Assembly: GCA_024710355.1 (NCBI GenBank)
Contig: JANJUX010000031.1
Span: 1 to 64,000, forward strand
Origin: Candidatus Rifleibacteriota bacterium
Lineage (GTDB): Bacteria; Muiribacteriota; Ozemobacteria; Ozemobacterales; Ozemobacteraceae
Direction of reading: 5' to 3'
Length of the DNA stretch: 64,000 bases
Part shown: positions 16,185 to 23,616 of the stretch, one piece after another
Numbering within the stretch: the first letter of the stretch is position 1
How the letters are laid out: each line of letters starts with the position of its first letter
Notes under the pieces: generated by a model
What the model saw: only the letters and a program-made list of their open reading frames with translations
Told to the model about the DNA's origin: nothing
Databases searched by the model: none
Translations under genes and position numbers: made by a program

Positions 16185-16485
16185 TATTGTCTTCATTATG
16201 TCCTAAATCTGCCCTAAATTTGTCCTCATTGTCCTATTTTGTCTTGAAAAAAGACCGGCTAGCCCGTTCATGATCGACCTGCTACGCCTGAAAGCGATTG
16301 GCACTGGACTTGCCTTTGGTTATGCGATCGTCAAGGACTGTGACAATCGATTTCAGGCACATTGTCGAAGGCAACCCGGCCAGGTAACTTTTTAATCTAC
16401 ACTTTCAGTCCACTATAAATACATTTGTTCACCGCAAAGTTGCATTGCGCCTGGATTGTCTTCATTGTCCAAAATTGTCTAATTT
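16185..16485. repeat. Short GTCCTCATTGTCC-type repeats
   Basis: The gene-free stretch 16153-16705 has an AT-rich cluster at about 16185-16250 with repeated TTGTC/TGTCC units (TTGTCTTCATTATGTCC, TTGTCCTCATTGTCC, TTTTGTCTTG). A further copy, TTGTCTTCATTGTCC, is at about 16457-16471. The open frame at 16445-16744 over it shows no protein features. The origin is unknown; it could be the border of a lost element. Confidence 0.4.
16270..16395 (+). pseudogene. Remnant of a histidine kinase ATPase C-terminus
   Basis: A 41-codon frame reads GTGLAFGYAIVKDCDNRF followed by RRQPGQVTF and a stop. This parallels the end of a HATPase_c domain: the G2 box GTGLGL, then (A/G)IVKD and (S)EPGQGTTF. The preceding N, G1 and H boxes are absent. 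I read it as the last trace of a deleted or inactivated kinase gene; the match is short and judged by eye. Confidence 0.35.
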
Positions 16486-16705
16486 TTTTCAACCATTCAA
16501 TGCCGCAATAACTTCTTCTGCCGCCTGTAGAGCCGGATTGTGTGAGTATTTTTTTTCTTCAGCGGGCCTAACCAATATTATGCGGAATCTGTATGTTGCT
16601 GAATTTGCGCTGTTGATAGGTATTTGGGCTGGAAATGCAGGTTTTTATCGAAAAAAATTACAGCCAGTTTATCTGGCTGTGTGGAGCGCATTAAATCAAA
16701 TTGTC

Positions 16706-17287
16706 TCAAAACAGCGACAGGCTGGGGAAAAAGAGCTTGAGTAGAACAGAAATCGTTGAAAAAGTCACAAAAAATGCAAGAAATACGATCAATATGGCGT
16801 AGAAACGCAGTTCTCTTTTAAAAGACCGGGAAAATTCTGTTTTGCTCTGCAGGCCCTTTTCCTTGACAATGCCCTTATCGGGCAGAAAAAAGGTTGCTTC
16901 GAGATTTTTGATTTCGGGGCCGTCGCCATAACTGCCGTGGTATCTGCAAACAATAAAACCATCCTCTGAAAGATCACCAACAGTGCCATACAAACATTCG
17001 GAAGTATGATTAAGACTGAAGTTGATAGCTGGTTCATTTTTCACGAAGGCAATATTTTCCGGGGTTTCGGTAAAAACACGCAGTTGCGCGCTTTTACCGT
17101 TATCAGAGGCAATCTGATCATTATAGCTCATGATTCGGGAGGTAAGATTGCGGCAGGCGTCATAACACTCGCCCCCCGGAACACTGCGCGCCGGCGTAAA
17201 GTTGGGAAGCCCCGTCAATAAGGCAATAACACAACTAAAGATCAGATTCGCCGCAAGGGCAATTTTTTTAAAATTTGCTGCTGACAT
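16706..17287 (-). CDS. Two-helix membrane protein of unknown function
   Basis: 193 aa with an N-terminal membrane segment (IALAANLIFSCVIALLTGL), a soluble middle domain with four cysteines (ECYDACRN, SECLYG, IVCRYHG), and a C-terminal membrane segment (FYAILIVFLAFFVTFSTISVLL). The cysteine spacing and the closing CxxHG are loosely reminiscent of pilin-like proteins that end CSxHG, but no prepilin cleavage site is present. It lies 40 nt upstream of the multi-PAS kinase gene's stop-codon side on the same strand, so the two are not obviously an operon. Function unassigned. Confidence 0.6.
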   Translation of the reverse strand: MSAANFKKIALAANLIFSCVIALLTGLPNFTPARSVPGGECYDACRNLTSRIMSYNDQIASDNGKSAQLRVFTETPENIAFVKNEPAINFSLNHTSECLYGTVGDLSEDGFIVCRYHGSYGDGPEIKNLEATFFLPDKGIVKEKGLQSKTEFSRSFKRELRFYAILIVFLAFFVTFSTISVLLKLFFPSLSLF

Positions 17288-17326
17288 GGCTGCTTATGGA
17301 TGTTGAACTCCTGTGATTTCTGCAGA

Positions 17327-19966
17327 TCATTCTGGCGGCCGGGTTTGGGGCATTTCTTTTTCGAGCATCGCTATGAGCTCTGAGCGCTGAAACGGTTTGC
17401 TGATGCTTGCGGTGAAGCCGTAGTCGGCGGGGTTTTTCATGATCGGGTCGTCGGCGTAGCCGCTGGCAACAAAGGCCGGAATATTCACGCCCATTTCCCT
17501 GATCCGGGCAATGGCTTCCTTGCCGCCCATCGCACCCGGTACTGTAAGGTCGAACAGCATGCCGACCGGCATGTTGTTGCTGTTGAGGGCCGCGGCGATG
17601 TAGGCGACGGCTTCCTGGCCGTTGTTGGTGCCGATAACCGTGTAGCCAATCTTTTGCAGCATGGCGGTGATAACCTCAAGCATGACTGACTCGTCGTCCA
17701 TTACCAGAAAGGTGCCGCTGCCACGGTGTATCTGTTTCTGGCCATCGGCTGAAATCGCGGCGGCGGCGCTGAGGGCCGGCAGATAGACCGTGAAGGTCGA
17801 ACCTTTTCCAGGTTCGGAATAGACATCGATCGAGCCTGAGTGCCGCCTGATAATGGAATAGCTCGTCGCCAGCCCGAGACCATGCCCCCTGGATTTGGTG
17901 GTGAAAAACGGGTCAAAAATCCTTTTCTGGAGCTCTTTGGGAATGCCAATGCCGGTGTCGGTCACCGCCAGTCGCACGTAGTCGCCCGCTTTCAGAACCG
18001 GGTGTTCGGTATTGGCAAGGGTAACGTTGCAGGCCGACACTTCAATGGTGCCACCCAGCGGCATCGCCTGCTGCGCGTTGATAATGAGGTTGTCGATGAC
18101 CTGCCCGATCTGGTTTTTATCGAAATTGGCCGGCCACAGGTTTTCTGCAGCGGTAAAGGTGCATGATACATTCGAGCCGCTGAGCGCAAACTGGGCTGTC
18201 TGCTGAACAAACGGGAACAGGGGCGCAATCTCGAGCTTTGGCGAACCACCCTTGGAAAATGTCAGAAGCTGCGCAGTCAGAGCTCGCGCCCGGTCAATCG
18301 TCTGCATGACTTTGTCCAGATGCTCGCGGACTGGATGCTCGGAACTTGCCTCGCTCGCCAGATCGACATAACCGAATATGCCGCCCATGAGATTGTTGAA
18401 ATCATGGGCGATGCCGCCGGCGAGAATCCCCAGTGATTCGAGTTTCTGAACGTTCGCGAGCGCCTCTTCGGTGTGTTTCCGCTCGGTGATGTCTGATGAA
18501 ATGCCGATGACGCCATCGATCACCCCGTCGGCGTTGATGAGTGGGCCGACCCACACGTCGAAAACCACCTTGCCGAGCGTGACCTGAAACTGCCTGACAA
18601 TGCCTGACATCGCCTGTCTGATATTTTCACCGATTTCCGGGGAATCCCGGTAAATGTCGAATACTGACTGACCGATAACCTGGCCGGGTTTAAGCCCGAG
18701 CTTGACCAGCCCCAGCCCCTCGGAAAGCGTAAAAATGCCGTTCCTGTCGACGGTAAAAGCGACGCCTGGCTGATTGGCCACAAAGGCCCGGAGCTTGGCC
18801 TCGTTTTGCCGCAGAGATTCTTCGGCGCGTTTCCTTTCAGTGATATCGTAGGCCGTGCCCCGCGTGCCGGCGATCTGGCCGTTTGCGTCGTAAAGAGCCT
18901 TGGCATTGAACACCAGATGCAGTTCTGTTCCGTCTTTTCGCAGGTGAACCGTTTCATAGCCGTTGACAAAGCCATCGGTCTTCAGGAGACGGCAGAAGAG
19001 CTCGAGATCCTGCTGTGCCTGCAGCGGCGACTGGAAGTCGGAAAACGATCTTCCCAGCATTTCGTCGATCTGATAACCAAAAGCTTTTTCCCAGGCCGGA
19101 TTGAGGTAGGTATAGCGGCCTTGGGAATCGCACTGCCAGATAAGATCCTGTGAGGCCTTTACCAGCTCCTGATAGAGCAGCTGCGATTTCTGCAGCTCTT
19201 CTTCGGCCTTTCGGCGTCCGGTAACGTCGCGCACATTTACGACAACGCCAAGGATGTCAGGGTTGTCGAGTTGATTCGTGCCGCGCGCTTCGAGGTAGAC
19301 CCAGCCGCCGGCCTTGCGTCGATGGCGATAATGCGCACCACCTTTGCCGGTCTCGATAATCTGCAGAAAGGCAGCGCGAACCCTTTCCTGATCGTCTGGG
19401 TGGATCATTACATCGATTACCGGAATATCGACGAGCTCGGCGGGCGAGTAGCCATGCACCCGCTCGGCGGCATCGCTGACGTAGCGCTGAATGCCGTTAC
19501 GGTCGAGAATGACGATCGTGTCAAAGGAGTTTCTGATAAGTTCTGAGAAGCGGCGTTCGCGGGCCTGCAATGCCTCTTCCATCTGCTTGTGCCTGGTGAT
19601 GTCGATATGGCAGCCGATCATTCGCAGCGGCTTGCCGTCAGCGTCCAATTCGACCATCCTGCCGGTGCAGACAACCCAGACCGTGGAACCGTTTTTGTGG
19701 TGATAACGGACTTCTGAGCGATAGGGAACCGCGCCCCGGCTTTCGACATGCTGTTTGAAATTTTCCAGCACGCCCGGCAGATCTTCGGCAAAAATCAGCC
19801 TCTGCCAGGCATCGGCCCGGTTTTCGATTTCATGATCCTCATAACCGAACATTTTTTTTAAGGAAGGGCTGAGGTATTCGTTACCTGAAGGAATATCCCA
19901 ATCCCAGTATCCGGCGAGAGATTGTTCGAGAATCTCTCGTAAAACTGTTTCATTGCAGAGTTTCAT
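17327..19966 (-). CDS. Soluble multi-PAS hybrid histidine kinase
   Basis: 879 aa without membrane segments, so probably a cytoplasmic sensor. It has four PAS/PAC modules in order (about 15-130, 135-255, 260-385, 390-500), each closing with ITERK-like linkers. A dimerisation/phosphoacceptor helix LGILAGGIAHDFNNLMGGIFGY follows (His about 530), then an HATPase domain (DTGIGIP, GHGLGLAT). The C-terminal receiver has acceptor Asp806 in MLFDLTVPGAMGG and Lys in SKPF. The IAHDFNN form places it in the family that often feeds phosphorelays without a cognate regulator next door, and none is adjacent. The ligand or redox cofactor of the PAS domains cannot be read from sequence. Confidence 0.9.
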   Translation of the reverse strand: MKLCNETVLREILEQSLAGYWDWDIPSGNEYLSPSLKKMFGYEDHEIENRADAWQRLIFAEDLPGVLENFKQHVESRGAVPYRSEVRYHHKNGSTVWVVCTGRMVELDADGKPLRMIGCHIDITRHKQMEEALQARERRFSELIRNSFDTIVILDRNGIQRYVSDAAERVHGYSPAELVDIPVIDVMIHPDDQERVRAAFLQIIETGKGGAHYRHRRKAGGWVYLEARGTNQLDNPDILGVVVNVRDVTGRRKAEEELQKSQLLYQELVKASQDLIWQCDSQGRYTYLNPAWEKAFGYQIDEMLGRSFSDFQSPLQAQQDLELFCRLLKTDGFVNGYETVHLRKDGTELHLVFNAKALYDANGQIAGTRGTAYDITERKRAEESLRQNEAKLRAFVANQPGVAFTVDRNGIFTLSEGLGLVKLGLKPGQVIGQSVFDIYRDSPEIGENIRQAMSGIVRQFQVTLGKVVFDVWVGPLINADGVIDGVIGISSDITERKHTEEALANVQKLESLGILAGGIAHDFNNLMGGIFGYVDLASEASSEHPVREHLDKVMQTIDRARALTAQLLTFSKGGSPKLEIAPLFPFVQQTAQFALSGSNVSCTFTAAENLWPANFDKNQIGQVIDNLIINAQQAMPLGGTIEVSACNVTLANTEHPVLKAGDYVRLAVTDTGIGIPKELQKRIFDPFFTTKSRGHGLGLATSYSIIRRHSGSIDVYSEPGKGSTFTVYLPALSAAAAISADGQKQIHRGSGTFLVMDDESVMLEVITAMLQKIGYTVIGTNNGQEAVAYIAAALNSNNMPVGMLFDLTVPGAMGGKEAIARIREMGVNIPAFVASGYADDPIMKNPADYGFTASISKPFQRSELIAMLEKEMPQTRPPE

Positions 19967-20183
19967 GGCCAGTGCCTCTCTGTTTCTGTTATACCCAGGC
20001 GATTCAAGCGTTGCGCGTTTTGCATTGCAATTTTATCTGGCGCGTATTCTTAAGTATTCTAACACCGGCCATGCAAATCAGCCAAAAAAAATTCCGGCAT
20101 TCCGCCAATGTAATTTTTGTGGGGCGTGTTTCATTGGCATACCGCAGCTCTGGCAATGCTTATTCATGTTTTCCCCTTATGAC

Positions 20184-20549
20184 TCAGGCTTCTTTTGCGG
20201 GTGTCGAGTCTGTTTTTTTGCCATAGCGATAATCATGGCCATTCTTGTAGGCGGTGAAATCTGTCGGGCTGTTAAATTTTACATCAAAAGCATCGGTCAA
20301 AGAATTCTGGTGGAATATTATTACAACTCTGATCGTATCACCGGACCTTTTAAACCAGGTTCCACGCCATAAATCGCCGGCATAAACCTTGCCGTTCGGC
20401 AGAAATACCCAGGGAACCGGGTGGTAATCGCCGTTTCGACCATTTATGGCATCTTCGACCCGCCACAACGAGTTGTTTACATATAATTGCGCATGCAGCG
20501 AAGTTGCCAGCAATACAAATACCGCAAGAGTTACAAATATTCTGTGCAT
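20184..20549 (-). CDS. Small secreted protein
   Basis: I place the start at the ATG at 20549, preceded by GGAGAGG. It gives a 121-aa protein with a clean signal peptide (MHRIFVTLAVFVLLATSLHA). The frame stays open upstream to 20669, but the extra residues have no features. The mature part is about 100 residues, rich in Trp, Tyr and Asp (NNSLWRVEDAINGRNGDYHPVPWVFLPNGKVY), with a Lys-rich end. This looks like a small beta-rich domain. No known family recognised; periplasmic location is likely. Confidence 0.65.
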   Translation of the reverse strand: MHRIFVTLAVFVLLATSLHAQLYVNNSLWRVEDAINGRNGDYHPVPWVFLPNGKVYAGDLWRGTWFKRSGDTIRVVIIFHQNSLTDAFDVKFNSPTDFTAYKNGHDYRYGKKTDSTPAKEA

Positions 20550-20781
20550 TTGCAGAGCCTCTCCATGAATTTTGTCACTGGTAATATTACAGCTTTTTAG
20601 TGCCGCTGTGAAGTTGAGATTCAACCAGAAGATTCTGCAAACATCTGCATTTGCTGCCGTGACAGGCATTTGAACCGGGCAGGGAATGGCTGGCAGGCGG
20701 GTTGGCGACAGTGACTATTGAAAAAGCTCAGACATTGCGACGCCGTTTCCCCCATGCTCATTGAGAATGGTTGTAAAGCAG

Positions 20782-20810
20782 TTGATTATTTTTACTTTAC
20801 GGGCTAGGAT
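20782..20810 (+). promoter_or_regulatory. Promoter of oraSE
   Basis: TTGATT (20782-20787), 17 nt, TAGGAT (20805-20810), with a GGG run just before the -10. It lies 40 nt upstream of the oraS start. Confidence 0.55.
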
Positions 20811-20850
20811 ATCGGGGAGTTTTTTATGCATTTTCTGAAAGGAAACAGGT

Positions 20851-21201
20851 ATGAGCGAAGAAAGAATCAAGAAATTTGAAGCACGCCGCCAGCAGCTCAG
20901 AAAAATGAGCGATGAGCAGCTCAAGGAACGTTTCTGGGAACTCTGCAACCAGATGGTAGAGCCAATGGTTGAATATGGCCGCAAATACACTTCCATGTCG
21001 ATCGAACGCTCGGTTCTGCTGCGCATGGGCATCGACAGCGTCACCTCACAGGGCGTCGTCAGCCGCGTCAACGAAGCCGGTCTGCTTGGCAAAGGCGCCG
21101 GGCACGTGGTGCTCAAGCTCTCTCAGAAACTCGGTGTCGATCTGCGTGAAGCTGCAAAGCGCGTCAACGAAGATAAAAACGCGCTGCAGGGCCTGTTTTA
21201 A
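20851..21201 (+). CDS. oraS: D-ornithine 4,5-aminomutase small subunit
   Basis: 116-aa partner of OraE. The heterodimer moves the terminal amino group of D-ornithine to C4, giving 2,4-diaminopentanoate, an anaerobic ornithine/arginine fermentation step. Characteristic sequence: LRKMSDEQLKERFWELCNQM and ERSVLLRMGIDSVTSQGVV, then GAGHVVLKLSQKLG. OraS of fermenting clostridia is of nearly the same length. An AAAGGA site precedes the ATG, and oraE follows after 27 nt. The next pathway enzymes (ornithine racemase, diaminopentanoate dehydrogenase, Ort thiolase) are not in the window. Confidence 0.9.
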   Translation: MSEERIKKFEARRQQLRKMSDEQLKERFWELCNQMVEPMVEYGRKYTSMSIERSVLLRMGIDSVTSQGVVSRVNEAGLLGKGAGHVVLKLSQKLGVDLREAAKRVNEDKNALQGLF

Positions 21202-21228
21202 CCACTGAAAGACAAGGAAAGAAATAAC

Positions 21229-23430
21229 ATGAATAAACTCGATATCAAAAAGAAAATCGACGTAGAAGAAATTCTCAACGATCTCGAAAATTATCACCCC
21301 CGGCGCAAGGGCTGGACCTGGCGTGAAAAGGTCGAGGGCGGTTACAAGGTCGAAAAGTTTCATTTTAAAGAAATGAGCAAGCCGCTCGCCAATTCTGTGC
21401 CGCTGCCCGCTGCCAAATATTTTAACAACATCGATCCGCAGCCGATGCCGGTCATCACTACCGAAATCGCTTCCGGGCGTTTTGAAGACGATATCAGACG
21501 CATGCGCATGGCTGCCTGGCACGGTGCCGACCATATCATGGTCATCAGAACCACCGGTCAAAGCCATATCGACGGGCTGCTCGAAGGCACACCCGAAGGC
21601 GTCGGCGGCGTTCCGATAACCCGCAAGCAGATCAGAGCCTCGCGCAAAGCCTGCGACCTCATCGAAGATGAAGTCGGCCGCAAGATCAATTTCCATTCTT
21701 ATGTTTCTGGCGTTGCCGGCCCCGAAGTCGCCGTTCTTTTCGCTGAAGAAGGCATCAACGGCGCCCACCAGGACCCGCAGTACAACGTGCTGTATCGCAA
21801 CGTCAACATGTACCGCTCATTCACCGATGCCGCCAGCGCCAAAAAGGTAATGGCCGACGCCGGTATTTTCCAGATCGATGGCGCTCATAACGCCAACGCC
21901 ACCGCCAAAGAAGGCTGGTCGGTAATGCCCGAACTGCTCGTGCAGCACGGTCTGAACTGCGCCTTCTCAGTTAAAGTCGGCATGCCGAAGAGCCAGATCG
22001 GTCTGTCAACGGTTCCGCCATGTGCACCGCCGTCACCGAAGATCTGGTATGATCTGCCGTATGCTGTCGCGCTGCGCGATATCTTCAGCGAATTCAAGTT
22101 CCGCGCCCAGCAGAACACCCGCTATATCGAATCTGACATCGAAGAAGCTACCCGCACCCACTGCATCGACACCATGATTTCAGCGCTGACCAGCGCCGAC
22201 ATTCAGAGCACCATCACCCCCGATGAAGGCCGCAATGTTCCGTGGCATTACAACAACATCAGGGGTATCGAAACCGCCAAGCAGACTCTCGTCGCCCTCG
22301 ACGGTTTCAAACAGCTGGTCAAGCTCGACAGAGACGGCCCGCTCGGTGAGATGGTCCGCGATATCAAAGAACGCGCGATCTGCTTCCTTGAAGAAATGGC
22401 CGAAACCGGTGGTTATTTCGCCGCCGTCGAAAAGGGCTTTTTCGTCGATTCAGCCAAATACCCCGATCGCAACGGCGACGGTATCGCCCGCGACGGTAAG
22501 GGTGGGGTAGGCGCCGGCTCGATCGTCGAGCGCGATGCTGACTATATGGCCCCCGTCTGCAGCGTTTTCGGCCACAACCATCTGCCGGCCGGTCTGAAGA
22601 AGCCCTGTGACCCGATCAAGGGCTGCACTCTCTGCGACCCGAAGAAAATCGCCTATATCGACGAAATCGACCAGACCGACAACTGCAATCTGCGCCTGCA
22701 GAAAACCGTTGAATACCGCAAAGGCAAGATGATCAAGCCCGAAGCGGAATGGGCCGGCGACGGCACTGTGCTGGTTCAGCTGTTCGTGCCCGAAGCTCTT
22801 GAAGTGGCTGGCGTTGCCGCCATGGAAATCGCAAAAAAGATGGGTCTGAAAGACCCTGAAGTCATCAATACCCAGGTCATGCACCCGAGCGAAGGCACCT
22901 TCGTCGAAGTCAAAGGCAAGGTCGACTTCGCCATTGACCGCACGACGCTGAAGATTCCGCCGAAAGAAGAAATGCTGAGCGAAGAAGAAATCCGTGCCGG
23001 CATCAAGAAAATCGGCCTCAAGGTCGTCGCCGGCACCGTCGGTGAAGACGAACATTCGGTCGGTCTGCGCGAAATTCTCGACATCAAGCACGGCGGTATC
23101 GAAAAATACGGCGTTAAATACCATTACCTCGGTACCTCGGTGCCGGTCGGCAAAATGGTCGACGCCGCGATCGAAACTGGCGCTGACGCGATTCTCATCA
23201 GCACCATCATCAGCCACAACGATGTGCACCGCAAGAACATGCGCAAACTCGACGAACTCTGCCGCGAAAAAGGCATCAGAGATAAAGTCATGATCATGTG
23301 CGGCGGCACCCAGGTTACCCGCGACATCGCGAAGGAATGCGGCATGGACGACGGTTTCGGCCGTGGTACCAAGGGCATTCACGTCGTGAACTCGATGGTC
23401 AAGATCCTCAAGGCCAAAAAGCGCGTCTGA
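21229..23430 (+). CDS. oraE: D-ornithine 4,5-aminomutase large subunit (B12/PLP)
   Basis: 733-aa catalytic subunit. A TIM-barrel region holds conserved stretches such as HGADHIMVIRTTGQSHIDG and GISTVPP-like segments. A C-terminal Rossmann B12-binding domain has the base-off motif DxHxxG as DEHSVG (His609 as lower cobalt ligand), then GADAILISTIISHNDVH and MCGGTQVTRDIAKECG. PLP is expected to be held by a Lys of the B12 domain as in characterised OraE; I cannot assign which one with certainty. Length agrees with the family. RBS AAGGAA precedes the ATG. A terminator follows the gene. Confidence 0.92.
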   Translation: MNKLDIKKKIDVEEILNDLENYHPRRKGWTWREKVEGGYKVEKFHFKEMSKPLANSVPLPAAKYFNNIDPQPMPVITTEIASGRFEDDIRRMRMAAWHGADHIMVIRTTGQSHIDGLLEGTPEGVGGVPITRKQIRASRKACDLIEDEVGRKINFHSYVSGVAGPEVAVLFAEEGINGAHQDPQYNVLYRNVNMYRSFTDAASAKKVMADAGIFQIDGAHNANATAKEGWSVMPELLVQHGLNCAFSVKVGMPKSQIGLSTVPPCAPPSPKIWYDLPYAVALRDIFSEFKFRAQQNTRYIESDIEEATRTHCIDTMISALTSADIQSTITPDEGRNVPWHYNNIRGIETAKQTLVALDGFKQLVKLDRDGPLGEMVRDIKERAICFLEEMAETGGYFAAVEKGFFVDSAKYPDRNGDGIARDGKGGVGAGSIVERDADYMAPVCSVFGHNHLPAGLKKPCDPIKGCTLCDPKKIAYIDEIDQTDNCNLRLQKTVEYRKGKMIKPEAEWAGDGTVLVQLFVPEALEVAGVAAMEIAKKMGLKDPEVINTQVMHPSEGTFVEVKGKVDFAIDRTTLKIPPKEEMLSEEEIRAGIKKIGLKVVAGTVGEDEHSVGLREILDIKHGGIEKYGVKYHYLGTSVPVGKMVDAAIETGADAILISTIISHNDVHRKNMRKLDELCREKGIRDKVMIMCGGTQVTRDIAKECGMDDGFGRGTKGIHVVNSMVKILKAKKRV

Positions 23431-23452
23431 TCTGAGCTTTCTGTAGTTAACG

Positions 23453-23482
23453 AGAGGCTCCGGTTTTGCCGGGGCCTCTTTT
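23453..23482 (+). terminator. Terminator of oraSE
   Basis: GAGGCTCCGG / CCGGGGCCTC stem with a short T-rich loop followed by TTTT, 23 nt after the oraE stop codon. Confidence 0.75.
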
Positions 23483-23544
23483 GTTGCTTTTTTACTGCTT
23501 TTTTACTGGCTACAGATGCGACTCGAAGCTGGCAAAAATAATGT

Positions 23545-23573
23545 TTGCCTGATCAGGCCGGGCGGTTTAGAAT
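23545..23573 (+). promoter_or_regulatory. Promoter of the spermidine-synthase-like gene
   Basis: TTGCCT (23545-23550), 17 nt, TAGAAT (23568-23573). Because this promoter overlaps the furthest-upstream possible start codon (TTG at 23545), the true translation start must be downstream, most likely ATG at 23617. Confidence 0.6.
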
Positions 23574-23616
23574 TCCGCTGACAGAATACAAAATTTTGCA
23601 GGCAAACCGGTTCAGC

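Noticed and set aside
16445..16744. 99-codon frame on the plus strand
   Set aside because: It covers repeat DNA and the 3' end of the minus-strand gene, with no RBS and no domain.
22450..23382. 310-codon frame on the minus strand inside oraE
   Set aside because: Antisense shadow of the B12 domain; composition is the mirror of oraE, with no known motif.
23545..23616. Longer N-terminus of the spermidine-synthase-like protein from a TTG
   Set aside because: The TTG is the -35 of a TTGCCT-N17-TAGAAT promoter, and the added residues lack any conservation signal.
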